NCBI RefSeq assembly: GCF_002954665.1
Contig: NZ_MSCM01000001.1
Coordinates: forward strand, 821,786 to 885,785
DNA from: Polaribacter glomeratus
GTDB lineage: Bacteria > Bacteroidota > Bacteroidia > Flavobacteriales > Flavobacteriaceae
Direction of reading: 5' to 3'
DNA length: 64,000 nucleotides
Below the pieces are notes generated by a model. The model was not told the DNA's origin. It saw only the letters and a program-made list of their open reading frames with translations, and made no database searches. Positions 43,908-52,159 of this stretch are shown piece by piece (the first letter of the stretch is position 1; every line of letters starts with the position of its first letter). Both the position numbers and the translations under genes were made by a program.

Positions 43908-43955
43908 TGGGATTGCGTGTTACTGAATTTGTAAAATGGATATTTTCGATTTTAG

Positions 43956-44030
43956 CACAAATATTTCAACTTTAAAGTTCCTAGAATAACTTTAAAAAAT
44001 GATTTGGTCGCAAGTTTTTTGAACGTTTAA
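43956..44030 (+). pseudogene. Orphan C-terminal fragment of a radical SAM gene (direct repeat, copy 2)
   Basis: This stretch is gap-free homologous (65/75) to the last 75 bp of the radical SAM gene, ending at the same stop. It encodes HKYFNFKVPRITLKND followed by LVASFLNV, with changes mostly silent or conservative. The in-frame codon just before it is TAG, so it cannot be part of a longer gene. It marks the right boundary of a 3,760-bp bracketed segment. Confidence 0.88.
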
Positions 44031-44084
44031 TTTAAGATTGTAAAAATATTGGTTGTCTAATTATCAGAATCTAGTAGGGTTTTG

Positions 44085-44861
44085 CTACTTTTTTAATTTT
44101 GCTTCTATCAGTTTTAAAATTTCTTTCGCTTTCAAGCTAACTTCGCTATAGTTTTTATTTTGATTTTCAGTCAAACCTTTTTTTTGAAATAAACTTACCC
44201 AATAATCTTCAATTAATGTTATTTTTTTCAAACTCTCTTGGCTTAGTGCTGGTGTTAGCCCAGACATTAGCATTTTAAATTCTTTAATTGCTAACAATTT
44301 CATGAAGTCTCTAGTGAAAAAATTATGTTGATATAATTGAACACTAGTTTCCATATTCTTTTCATTTCTGTCATTTATAGTATGGTATTCAAACAACTTA
44401 TCTTTTAATAATTTTGATGAAATTAGATTATTGTTATTACTTGATTCAAATTGTCTTAAAGTACTTTTTTCGGGTATAAAATAAGATTCATACATTATTG
44501 AAAGGTTATAAGTAGCGAAGGTGTGTAACTCCTTACTAGTTAATTCCTTTTTTGTCTGAAAAAAAATAATAATAGAATCAATATTCTTAACCATAGTTTC
44601 ATTCGTTTTTATTCTTTTATCTAGTACGCGTGTATCTGCCAATAAATCTCTTTTAAAGTCTAATAAAAAAGAGTTGGTTAGTTGGCTGTTTTTATAGTCT
44701 TGATAAGTATTATTAATCCATAACGCAATTAAAATACCAATAACGACGAGAATAACTTCTCCAACAGCATACTTTAGGTATTTTCTAGTTTTATTTGGCT
44801 GTCTACCAGGCTGGTTTTCTATAAGTAGGTTTTGACGAATTTTTCTAAATAATTTTATCAT
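44085..44861 (-). CDS. DUF6090-family membrane protein
   Basis: The 258-aa protein has the family opening MIKLFRKIRQNLL, then KYLKYAVGEVILVVIGILIA as the single membrane helix (about 27-48) ending in LWINN. The remainder is a helical extracytoplasmic domain with coiled-coil character. DUF6090 proteins are abundant in marine Flavobacteriia and of unknown role. The gene stands alone. The gap 44862-44998 shows no recognisable promoter. Confidence 0.82.
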   Translation of the reverse strand: MIKLFRKIRQNLLIENQPGRQPNKTRKYLKYAVGEVILVVIGILIALWINNTYQDYKNSQLTNSFLLDFKRDLLADTRVLDKRIKTNETMVKNIDSIIIFFQTKKELTSKELHTFATYNLSIMYESYFIPEKSTLRQFESSNNNNLISSKLLKDKLFEYHTINDRNEKNMETSVQLYQHNFFTRDFMKLLAIKEFKMLMSGLTPALSQESLKKITLIEDYWVSLFQKKGLTENQNKNYSEVSLKAKEILKLIEAKLKK

Positions 44862-44998
44862 TTATAAATGGTAAGTTAACTTGTTGTCCCGTTTTTTGGA
44901 TATTAAAATATTTAAAATGCTGGTATCATAAAATGAAAAATAGAATTTACCACTTAGATAGTTACCAAGTAAAAACCTTTTTTCTTCAAAATATTTTC

Positions 44999-45379
44999 TT
45001 ACAAAACATACTTTTCAAAAATATCTTGCAATTCTTTTTCAGGAAATTCGCACAATCCAGGATGTGTTTTAGAACTTTGGATTATCGTGCTTCTGCAAGC
45101 GGCAAGCCAACGAAAGCGATCAGATATTTCTAGTTCGCCAATTTTTCCTCCGGCTGTTCCTTCGCAAATCAATTTCCAAGCATTTAAATAATTGTTTAAT
45201 TGTTCTAGTTCTAATTCTGGTGCAAAAGCGAGTAATTTATTTGGGTTGATATTAAACTTAAAATCTAAAAATTTTTTACGTTTCGAAAAAAGAATCACGC
45301 CAACGTTAAAGAATTCCTCGCGTTCTACTTTTGGTACAAGACGGATAATTGCATACTCAAAAGTGACTTTATCTTGCAT
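44999..45379 (-). CDS. DUF3037 protein
   Basis: The 126-aa protein matches DUF3037: TFEYAIIRLVPKVEREEFFN near the start, then VGVILFSKRKKFLDFKF and RFRWLAACRSTIIQSS. The family is almost always encoded beside a HipA-like kinase. Here its first 11 nt overlap the kinase gene, so translation is coupled. It may be a partner or substrate of the kinase; no catalytic motif is visible. Confidence 0.85.
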   Translation of the reverse strand: MQDKVTFEYAIIRLVPKVEREEFFNVGVILFSKRKKFLDFKFNINPNKLLAFAPELELEQLNNYLNAWKLICEGTAGGKIGELEISDRFRWLAACRSTIIQSSKTHPGLCEFPEKELQDIFEKYVL

Positions 45380-46148
45380 CTGCGGCTTCTTTAACTAATT
45401 CATCTATCATTAACAATTTCGCATTTAAAAACGCAATATACGCAGCTCTCATTTCATTTGAATTAAAAAAATCACCTTCACTTAGTAACCAATCTTCGGG
45501 AATGTTCTGAACGATTTCTTGTATTACATCCACATTTACGAGTTGCTTTATTTCTGATAAAGCTTCTGTTAAAGAAGTTGCTTTTGGTAAAAGTACATGG
45601 TCTTTTATCAACGGAAAAGTTCTTGTTAGGTGATTTTCCCAAGTTTCCCAATTATGATGAAAATAGAAACTTGCACCATTGTCAATAATCCAAAGTTCTT
45701 TATTCCAATTTAGTAAATTGGTATTTTTAGCAGTTCTGTCTATATTACTTATCAAACTGTCTAAAATTACTACTTTGGATGCGGTTAGAGCATCAACTTC
45801 AGAAACTAAAGGATCATAAGTAATGGCGCTTGATAAAAAATGCAAACCCAAATTTAAGCCAACACTAAATTTTAGTAAATCTTGAATTTCTTCATCTGGT
45901 TCTGTTTTACTAAAAGAATCATCAAGATTCATAAAAACCAATTCAGGAACTTTTAAATTCATAGCTCTTGCTAATTCGCCGCCAATAAATTCTGATATCA
46001 ATGCTTTTTTACCTTGGCCGGCTCCTCTAAATTTTAGAACATATAAAAAACCATCATCTGCTTTTACAATTGCAGGCAAAGAACCACCTTCTCTTAAAGG
46101 TTGTATATATTGCGTAACATTTACAGTTCGAATATCAATTTTATTCAT
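45369..46148 (-). CDS. HipA-like kinase
   Basis: The 259-aa protein shows the HipA/PI3-4-kinase-like fold: ATP-binding lysine in FLYVLKFRG (about 39), catalytic segment LISNIDRTAKNTNLL with D and N (about 132-146) and the metal-binding WIIDNGASF (DxG form). It is much shorter than E. coli HipA (440 aa) and lacks the N-terminal subdomain. It lies between an XRE regulator (96 nt upstream) and DUF3037 (overlapping), giving an order like hipB-hipA plus one gene. HipA phosphorylates glutamyl-tRNA synthetase; the target of this shorter type is not established. Confidence 0.83.
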   Translation of the reverse strand: MNKIDIRTVNVTQYIQPLREGGSLPAIVKADDGFLYVLKFRGAGQGKKALISEFIGGELARAMNLKVPELVFMNLDDSFSKTEPDEEIQDLLKFSVGLNLGLHFLSSAITYDPLVSEVDALTASKVVILDSLISNIDRTAKNTNLLNWNKELWIIDNGASFYFHHNWETWENHLTRTFPLIKDHVLLPKATSLTEALSEIKQLVNVDVIQEIVQNIPEDWLLSEGDFFNSNEMRAAYIAFLNAKLLMIDELVKEAADAR

Positions 46149-46244
46149 AGTTGCTAAAATATGCTATTTAAATAAATTCATTGTTAAAATAAGAAACTTC
46201 ATTTTTATTTCGTTTTCTTCTAACTTCGAAATTCAAACTTTCAA

Positions 46245-46595
46245 CTATTTCTGATATTCTTCAAAAGTTCCATCTGTATAAAAAACGACAATTCTTTGAA
46301 TTCGTTTTCCATCATTTGGGGAATCGGTAAACAAAGTTGGAGCAGCAGTTTGGGTTTTAGTTTCTACATTTTTAGGAAAAGATCCGATACCGTTTAACAA
46401 CCAATGAATGTCTACATCTTTAAATTCGGATGTTATTTTTAAAACAAAATCTAAACTTGGTTTGTTTCTACCAGACAAAATATGAGAGATGCTTGAACGC
46501 TGAACACCTATTTTATCCGCGAACAAAGAAGCGGTTAAATCATGAAAATCCATGACTTTTTTAATCCTAGTTGTAAATTCTAAACTGTTTATCAT
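46245..46595 (-). CDS. XRE/HTH transcriptional regulator
   Basis: The 116-aa protein has an N-terminal Cro/C1-type HTH (TTRIKKVMDFHDL, then ASLFADKIGVQRSSISHILS, about 8-42, with GRNKPSLDFVLKI), a linker and a short conserved tail (RIVVFYTDGTFEEYQ). Its promoter -7 box overlaps a TTTACA-type palindrome, which suggests autorepression. It precedes the HipA-like kinase on the same strand, as HipB precedes HipA. Whether it binds the kinase is unknown. Confidence 0.85.
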   Translation of the reverse strand: MINSLEFTTRIKKVMDFHDLTASLFADKIGVQRSSISHILSGRNKPSLDFVLKITSEFKDVDIHWLLNGIGSFPKNVETKTQTAAPTLFTDSPNDGKRIQRIVVFYTDGTFEEYQK

Positions 46596-46611
46596 TGTAA
46601 CCTTTTGTTGT

Positions 46612-46625
46612 TTTACAAATGTAAA
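46612..46625. promoter_or_regulatory. XRE operator candidate R1 over the XRE promoter
   Basis: TTTACAAATGTAAA is palindromic and contains the minus-strand -7 box TACATTTG (46623-46616). A TTG 19 nt further upstream (plus CAA 46643-46645) completes a consensus promoter, so binding would block the regulator's own transcription. Confidence 0.65.
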
Positions 46626-46811
46626 TTAAACTTTGTAAACAGCAAAGTACATCGATAAAATTGTTTATAAATAGATGCTTAAATAGTGAACCTAAACTTT
46701 AGGTAAGCATTGTAATTCATTAATTAACAAATAGTTAATTTAATTTAAGACCAATACTAATTTACTAGAGAGTTTTGCTTGTTGTTCACAATCTTTCGAA
46801 AATCGTTTTAG

Positions 46812-46825
46812 TTTACAAAAGTAAA
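46812..46825. promoter_or_regulatory. XRE operator candidate R2
   Basis: TTTACAAAAGTAAA has the same half-sites as R1 and lies 200 bp from it. Confidence 0.5.
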
Positions 46826-46845
46826 TAAAACAAGCGGAATAAAGA

Positions 46846-46883
46846 TTTACAATTGTAACATTTGTATAATTTACAATTGTAAC
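46846..46883. promoter_or_regulatory. XRE operator candidates R3 and R4 (tandem)
   Basis: TTTACAATTGTAAC occurs at 46846-46859 and again at 46870-46883, each with the perfect core TTACAATTGTAA. They lie 61-98 nt before the peptidase start at 46944. Confidence 0.55.
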
Positions 46884-46943
46884 ATTGTAATTGGTGGCTT
46901 ATTTTCAAAGTTGTAAATTCGCATTTCTAAACAGGATAAACCC

Positions 46944-48002
46944 GTGCAAATTTTATCATCAGTAGTATTAAAAAAAATATTTGAAGACCAAAAAGAAACG
47001 AGCCTTTTTGGTAAATGGATTACTTTTAAAGATATCGAAAAGCTATTTTTAAAACATCAAGAAGTATTTGAAATTACGCAATTAGGATTTTCTGAACAAC
47101 AAAGACCTATCTATAAACTAAAAATAGGCTCCGGAAAAAAGAGAATTTTATTGTGGTCGCAAATGCATGGAAATGAAAGTACCGGCACAAAAGCTTTATT
47201 TGATATTTTTAATTGCTTTTCTAATTGTAACAACCAAGAATTTAAAACCATTTTAGAAAAATGTACCTTGGTTTTTATTCCGATGTTAAATCCTGACGGA
47301 TCTCAAGCGTATACTAGAGTAAATGCAAATAACATCGATTTAAACAGAGATGCCGTAGATAGAGTTGCTAAAGAAAGCAATCTTTTAAGAAACTATTTAG
47401 AGGAATTCGATCCGCAGTTTTGTTTTAATTTACACGATCAAAGAACTATTTTTGGAGTAGAAGGCACTAGAAACCCAGCAACCATATCGTTTTTAGCTCC
47501 TTCGGAAGAAGAAACCAGAGCATTAACTACAGGTCGAAAGCAAACAATGAATGTTATTGTTGCAATGAATTTATTGTTGCAAAATAGTATACCTAATTAT
47601 ATAGGTAGATATACAGATGAATTTTATCCAACTGCGACGGGAGATAATTTTCAAAAACTAGGTTATAATACTATTTTAATTGAATCTGGTCATTATCCAG
47701 ACGATTATCAAAGAGAAACTTCTAGACAATATACCTTTTATTCAATTTTACAAGGATTGCATCATATTGCAAAAGCAGATAATTTTGATGCCTACGAGTC
47801 TTATTTTAAGATACCTAACAATGAAAAAATGTTTTATGATGTTATTCATCGTTTTTCTGATTCCAAAAAAGATGTTGCATATCAATATAAAGATGAAATA
47901 ATAAATGAAAAATTAATTTCAAAATTAGAGAAATTAGAAGAAAATGACCTAAAAACGAAAATTGGACACCACGAAATCGTTTTCGAAAGCATTAATTATT
48001 AA
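46944..48002 (+). CDS. M14-family zinc carboxypeptidase-like protein
   Basis: The 352-aa product shows zinc-site motifs SQMHGNES (His and Glu ligands, about 73-80) and NLHDQR (third His, about 165), plus NPDGSQAYTRVNANNIDLNRD, written here as two runs: NPDGSQAYTR and VNANNIDLNRD. IESGHYPDD near residue 250 is the likely catalytic region. No signal peptide is visible, so it is probably cytosolic. The start is GTG at 46944. It could be a carboxypeptidase or an amidase/deacylase. It lies divergent from the XRE operon and downstream of operators R3/R4. Confidence 0.82.
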   Translation: MQILSSVVLKKIFEDQKETSLFGKWITFKDIEKLFLKHQEVFEITQLGFSEQQRPIYKLKIGSGKKRILLWSQMHGNESTGTKALFDIFNCFSNCNNQEFKTILEKCTLVFIPMLNPDGSQAYTRVNANNIDLNRDAVDRVAKESNLLRNYLEEFDPQFCFNLHDQRTIFGVEGTRNPATISFLAPSEEETRALTTGRKQTMNVIVAMNLLLQNSIPNYIGRYTDEFYPTATGDNFQKLGYNTILIESGHYPDDYQRETSRQYTFYSILQGLHHIAKADNFDAYESYFKIPNNEKMFYDVIHRFSDSKKDVAYQYKDEIINEKLISKLEKLEENDLKTKIGHHEIVFESINY

Positions 48003-48043
48003 ATATTTCTCATATTATTTTCGTTTTAATTAAATTAAATTCA

Positions 48044-48051
48044 TAAATTTG
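48044..48051 (+). promoter_or_regulatory. -7 box of Lrp-type gene at 48.1 kb
   Basis: TAAATTTG fits TAnnTTTG and lies 27 nt before the ATG. Confidence 0.5.
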
Positions 48052-48078
48052 CATTGTTAATTGAATAATGTATAAAAA

Positions 48079-48558
48079 ATGAAAAAATTCACTTTAGATG
48101 AAATTGATCATCAAATCTTAGATATCTTAATAGAAAATGCAAGAACTCCTTTTACTGATATTGCAAAACAGTTATTAGTGTCTGCAGGAACGATTCATGT
48201 TCGTGTAAAAAAAATGGAAGATGAAGGGATTATTCAAGGTTCTACATTGACTTTAAATTACGAAAAAATGGGTTATTCTTTTATAGCGCATGTAGGAGTT
48301 TTCTTAGAAAAAACATCTATGACACAAGCTGTAATAGAAAACTTAAGAAAAATAGAAAATGTTACAGTTGCTTATGTTACAGCAGGTAAGTATAATATTT
48401 TTTGCAAAGTAAGAGCAAAAGGAACCAACGATGCTAAAGATATTATTTATAGAATAGATGATATTCCGGGCGTTAACAGAACAGAAACGATGATTGCTTT
48501 AGAAGAAAGCATTAACGATAAAAAAAGAATGATGCACGCAATTTTTGCTGATTTATAA
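48079..48558 (+). CDS. Lrp/AsnC-family transcriptional regulator
   Basis: The 159-aa protein has an N-terminal HTH (DEIDHQILDILIENARTPFT, then IAKQLLVSAGTIHVRVKKME) and a C-terminal RAM/effector domain (about 68-145, VTVAYVTAGKYNIFCKVRAKG). This is the feast/famine layout; it binds amino acids and acts as dimers or octamers. It lies just upstream of the 2-oxoacid dehydrogenase E1 gene but is separated from it by a strong terminator. A role in branched-chain amino acid control is plausible, unproven. Confidence 0.9.
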   Translation: MKKFTLDEIDHQILDILIENARTPFTDIAKQLLVSAGTIHVRVKKMEDEGIIQGSTLTLNYEKMGYSFIAHVGVFLEKTSMTQAVIENLRKIENVTVAYVTAGKYNIFCKVRAKGTNDAKDIIYRIDDIPGVNRTETMIALEESINDKKRMMHAIFADL

Positions 48559-48580
48559 CCTTATATTTTATAACTTTTTT

Positions 48581-48617
48581 AAAAATCCTTATCACTAAAA
48601 ATGATAAGGATTTTTTT
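48581..48617 (+). terminator. Terminator after Lrp-type gene
   Basis: AAAAATCCTTATCA / TGATAAGGATTTTT with a 7-nt loop and a T run. Confidence 0.88.
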
Positions 48618-48672
48618 ATGGAATCATATTCTTAATCTGTATGTTTGTTATGGATTATGAAATATATAATTT

Positions 48673-50664
48673 ATGAACCATTTAATTGATTATAATTTAA
48701 ACTACCAGCTAGATAACGCCATGTTTCTTAGTTTGTACAAGAAAATGCTAAAACCTCGTTTAATAGAGGAAAAGATGCTGATTTTATTACGTCAAGGAAA
48801 AATCTCTAAATGGTTTTCTGGTATTGGTCAAGAAGCAATTTCTATAGGCGTAACAGCTGCCTTGCAAAATGACGAATATATCTTGCCAATGCATAGAAAT
48901 TTAGGTGTTTTTACTTGTAGAGAAATTCCCTTATACCGATTATTTTCTCAATGGCAAGGAAAAATGAATGGCTTTACAAAAGGTAGAGACCGTAGTTTTC
49001 ATTTTGGAACACAAGAGTATAATATTGTAGGAATGATTTCTCATCTAGGACCGCAATTAGGTATTGCAGACGGAATTGCACTAGCAAATAAACTAAAAAA
49101 TAACCATAAAATCTGCGCTGTTTTTACCGGTGAAGGAGGTACAAGTGAAGGTGATTTTCACGAAGCATTAAATGTAGCTTCTGTGTGGAGTTTACCAGTG
49201 TTATTTTGCGTAGAAAATAATGGTTACGGTTTATCAACACCAACATCCGAACAATTTAACTGTAAAGATATTGCTGATAAAGGAATTGGTTACGGAATGG
49301 AAAGTTACATTATAGACGGTAATAATATTCTTGAAGTTTATACAAAAGTAGATGAAATTGCAAAAAGTGTTCGTGAAAATCCGAGACCTATATTACTAGA
49401 GTTTAAAACCTTTAGAATGCGTGGTCATGAAGAAGCGAGTGGCACAAAATATGTTCCTCAAGATTTAATGAATTTTTGGGCAGCAAAAGATCCTTTAGAA
49501 AATTATGAACAATTTTTAAAACAAAAAGGAATTTTTACAGAAGAAATTAAAACTTCTTATAAAACAGAAATTGATCAAGAAATAAACGAACATCTTCAAA
49601 TTGCTTTAAATGAAGAAAAAATTGTTCCCAATTTAGAAACAGAACTCAATGATGTTTTTAAATCTTTTAAAGAAGAAGCAGTAAAACCATCTTCTCAAAA
49701 AAAGAATATTCGTTTTATTGATGCGATTGCTGAAGGATTAAAAGAAGCGATGCAAAAACATGATGATTTGGTAATAATGGGTCAAGATATTGCAGAATAT
49801 GGAGGCGCTTTTAAAATTACAGAGGGTTTTTTAGAAGCTTTTGGTAAAGAAAGAGTTAGAAATACACCTATTTGCGAATCCGTTATTGTTTCTGCTGCAT
49901 ACGGTTTATCTGTAAATGGTATAAAATCTGTTGTAGAAATGCAGTTTGCAGATTTTGTTTCTACAGGTTTTAATCCTATTGTAAATTTATTAGCAAAATC
50001 TCATTACAGATGGTCGCAAATTGCGGATGTTGTAGTAAGAATGCCCTGTGGAGCAGGAGTAGGAGCTGGACCTTTTCATAGTCAAACAAACGAAGCTTGG
50101 TTTACAAAAACACCAGGTTTAAAAGTAGTGTATCCAGCATTTCCTCAAGATGCAAAAGGATTGTTAATTAGTGCAATTAATGACCCAAATCCAGTATTGT
50201 TTTTTGAACATAAAGGATTGTATCGATCTGTATATCAAGAAGTTTCTGAAGGTTACTTTACAACAGAAATTGGTAAAGCAGCACTTTTAAAAGAAGGAAA
50301 TCAATTAACAATTATAAGTTACGGAGCAGCAATTCATTGGGTTTTAGAGGCTTTAGAAAATTTACAAGAAATAGCTGTAGATGTAATCGATTTAAGAACT
50401 TTGCAACCTTTAGATGTAGATACGATTTATACATCCGTTAAAAAAACAGGAAAAGTACTTATTGTGCAAGAAGATTCTATGTTTGGCGGAATTGCAAGTG
50501 ACATATCTGCATTAATCAATGAAAATTGTTTTGAGTTTTTAGACGCTCCTGTAAAAAGAGTAGCTAGTTTAGAAACGCCAATTCCGTTTCAATCCGATTT
50601 AGAAAAACAATATTTAGGAAAATCAAACTTAACAAAAGCGATACAAGATTTACATAATTATTGA
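48673..50664 (+). CDS. 2-oxoacid dehydrogenase E1, fused alpha and beta subunits (branched-chain type)
   Basis: The 663-aa protein joins E1-alpha (1-330) and E1-beta (340-663). The alpha part has the thiamine diphosphate motif GEGGTSEGDFHEALN and its VENNGYG end, RGHEEASGTKYVP, and RQGKISKWFSGIGQEAISI. The beta part has IMGQDIAEYGGAFKITEGF, ESVIVSAAYGLSVNG and the transketolase C-domain (LQPLDVDTIYTSVKKTGKVL). It would decarboxylate branched-chain 2-oxoacids and pass the acyl group to E2 lipoate. Fused forms are known in Bacteroidota. No E2 or E3 gene is in this window. Confidence 0.9.
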   Translation: MNHLIDYNLNYQLDNAMFLSLYKKMLKPRLIEEKMLILLRQGKISKWFSGIGQEAISIGVTAALQNDEYILPMHRNLGVFTCREIPLYRLFSQWQGKMNGFTKGRDRSFHFGTQEYNIVGMISHLGPQLGIADGIALANKLKNNHKICAVFTGEGGTSEGDFHEALNVASVWSLPVLFCVENNGYGLSTPTSEQFNCKDIADKGIGYGMESYIIDGNNILEVYTKVDEIAKSVRENPRPILLEFKTFRMRGHEEASGTKYVPQDLMNFWAAKDPLENYEQFLKQKGIFTEEIKTSYKTEIDQEINEHLQIALNEEKIVPNLETELNDVFKSFKEEAVKPSSQKKNIRFIDAIAEGLKEAMQKHDDLVIMGQDIAEYGGAFKITEGFLEAFGKERVRNTPICESVIVSAAYGLSVNGIKSVVEMQFADFVSTGFNPIVNLLAKSHYRWSQIADVVVRMPCGAGVGAGPFHSQTNEAWFTKTPGLKVVYPAFPQDAKGLLISAINDPNPVLFFEHKGLYRSVYQEVSEGYFTTEIGKAALLKEGNQLTIISYGAAIHWVLEALENLQEIAVDVIDLRTLQPLDVDTIYTSVKKTGKVLIVQEDSMFGGIASDISALINENCFEFLDAPVKRVASLETPIPFQSDLEKQYLGKSNLTKAIQDLHNY

Positions 50665-50697
50665 GTATATTTAACATCAGAAAAAAATACAGTACAC

Positions 50698-51705
50698 ATG
50701 AATAACAAACAAATCATCTTTAAAAAACGTCCTTCTGGTGTTCCAGACGCAGAAACTTGGCAATTAGAAAACAATCCAATTCCTGAATTACAAGAAGGAG
50801 AAATTTTAGTACAACAACATTATATTTCTCTAGATCCTGCAATGCGTGGTTGGATGAATGATACAAAATCGTATATTCCTCCGGTTGCCATTGATGATGT
50901 AATGAGAGCTGGTTCTATTGGAAAAGTAATTAAAAACAATGGAAACCCTAAATTTGAAATTGGCGATTGTGTTACAAGTTGGGGTGGTGTGCAACAATTT
51001 GCAATTACAAACGGTGACGGTTGGTATAAAGTAGATACACGTTTAGCGCCAATGCCAATGTATATAGGTACTTTGGGTATGCCAGGAATGACAGCTTATT
51101 TTGGAATTACAGAGGTTGGTAAAATTACAGAAGGAGATATTGTTTTGGTTTCTGGAGCTGCAGGTGCTGTTGGAAGCGTTGTTGGACAAATTGCAAAAAT
51201 TAAAGGCTGTACAGTTATTGGTATTGCTGGTGGAAAAGATAAATGTGATTATTTAATTAATGAGCTAGGTTTCGATGACGCTATTGATTATAAATCAGAA
51301 AATATTTACACCGCTTTGAAGAAAAAATGCCCAAAAGGAGTGGATGTATTTTTTGATAATGTTGGTGGTTTAATTTTGGATGCTGCTTTAAGTAAATTAA
51401 GAATGCATGCAAGAGTTGTTATTTGTGGCGCAATTTCTCAATATAATAACAAATCGAAAGTAGATGGACCGAGTAATTATTTATCACTTTTAGTAACACG
51501 TTCTACCATGCAAGGAATGGTTGTAATGGATTATACAAAGAAGTTTGGTGAAGCTGCAAAACAAATGGGAATTTGGATGAAGGAAGGAAAACTTAAATCT
51601 AAAGAAGATATTTATGAAGGTATTGAAAACTTTCATGAAACCTATAACAGATTGTTTTCTGGGGATAAAAACGGAAAGTTAGTTTTAAAAGTAATAGAAG
51701 AATAA
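50698..51705 (+). CDS. NADP-dependent medium-chain oxidoreductase (PTGR/CurA-like)
   Basis: The 335-aa zinc-independent MDR protein has the N-terminal GroES-like fold (ISLDPAMRGWMNDTKSY), the nucleotide motif SGAAGAVGSVVGQIAKIKG (about 151-169) and DVFFDNVGG. It resembles leukotriene B4 12-hydroxydehydrogenase/prostaglandin reductase and E. coli CurA, which reduce enones and other alpha,beta-unsaturated carbonyls. It follows the E1 gene after 33 nt and may share its transcript. Confidence 0.9.
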   Translation: MNNKQIIFKKRPSGVPDAETWQLENNPIPELQEGEILVQQHYISLDPAMRGWMNDTKSYIPPVAIDDVMRAGSIGKVIKNNGNPKFEIGDCVTSWGGVQQFAITNGDGWYKVDTRLAPMPMYIGTLGMPGMTAYFGITEVGKITEGDIVLVSGAAGAVGSVVGQIAKIKGCTVIGIAGGKDKCDYLINELGFDDAIDYKSENIYTALKKKCPKGVDVFFDNVGGLILDAALSKLRMHARVVICGAISQYNNKSKVDGPSNYLSLLVTRSTMQGMVVMDYTKKFGEAAKQMGIWMKEGKLKSKEDIYEGIENFHETYNRLFSGDKNGKLVLKVIEE

Positions 51706-51707
51706 AA

Positions 51708-51893
51708 GTGGAGTTAGAGCATTTTTTTCAGTGCCCGCATTGTTGGGAAGAAATTTCAATGATGTTAGATTCGAGTGTTAGACATCAAACTTATATTGAA
51801 GATTGCGAAGTTTGCTGCAATCCTATAGAAGTGTCGCCAAGATTTGAAAGTGGTGAACTTATTGGATTTGATTCTCAGTCTATAGAACAGTAA
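51708..51893 (+). CDS. CPXCG-type cysteine-rich protein
   Basis: This 61-aa protein starts at GTG 51708, 2 nt after the oxidoreductase stop. It contains FFQCPHCWEEI and EDCEVCCNPIEV, two Cys pairs forming a probable zinc ribbon of the CPXCG family. The role is unknown. Translation is probably coupled to the preceding gene. Confidence 0.88.
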   Translation: MELEHFFQCPHCWEEISMMLDSSVRHQTYIEDCEVCCNPIEVSPRFESGELIGFDSQSIEQ

Positions 51894-51897
51894 TTAT

Positions 51898-51926
51898 AGT
51901 TATTACGCAGAGATACACAGAGTTTT
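51898..51926 (+). repeat. 29-bp direct repeat, copy A
   Basis: Identical to 52050-52078 (begins AGTTATTACGCAG, ends CACAGAGTTTT). ACGCAGAGATACACAGAG repeats of this kind are common in Bacteroidota intergenic DNA. Confidence 0.85.
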
Positions 51927-51930
51927 ACAT

Positions 51931-51978
51931 AGAGATTCACAGAGGTTTTTTTAACTTCTATGTGAATCTCTTTTTTTG
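51931..51978 (+). terminator. Terminator after CPXCG gene
   Basis: AGAGATTCACA / TGTGAATCTCT (11 bp, 19-nt loop) is followed by T7. The arms belong to the same repeat type as the neighbouring 29-bp repeats. Confidence 0.75.
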
Positions 51979-52049
51979 TAGTCATTTTTGTCAGAGAAAA
52001 AATCTACATACAAATTAATAGCATTAGAAAATCTGTAAAAAGATACAAC

Positions 52050-52078
52050 AGTTATTACGCAGAGATACACAGAGTTTT
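52050..52078 (+). repeat. 29-bp direct repeat, copy B
   Basis: Identical to copy A, 152 bp downstream. The following bases to about 52150 hold further degenerate CAGAGATACACGGAG and CTCAGCGAATCTCTG copies. Confidence 0.85.
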
Positions 52079-52159
52079 TCCCAGAGATACACGGAGTTTT
52101 TAAAAAATTTCTCTGCGGATTTCCTTTTTTATCTCAGCGAATCTCTGTAAAATAGTATT

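Larger units (their letters stand above)
46596..46943. other. Operator-rich intergenic region
   Basis: The 348-nt divergent region holds four TTTACA(N2)TGTAAA/C-like palindromes, a 15-bp palindrome ACCTAAA-C-TTTAGGT (46690-46704) and AATTAAC/GTTAATT (46722-46740). The last two 14-mers are a 24-bp tandem duplication. No gene is seen inside. Confidence 0.7.

Noticed and set aside
40271..43955. Firm call of a genomic island or mobile element
   Set aside because: Direct repeats are seen, but there is no recombinase, tRNA site or terminal inverted repeat; kept as a finding only.
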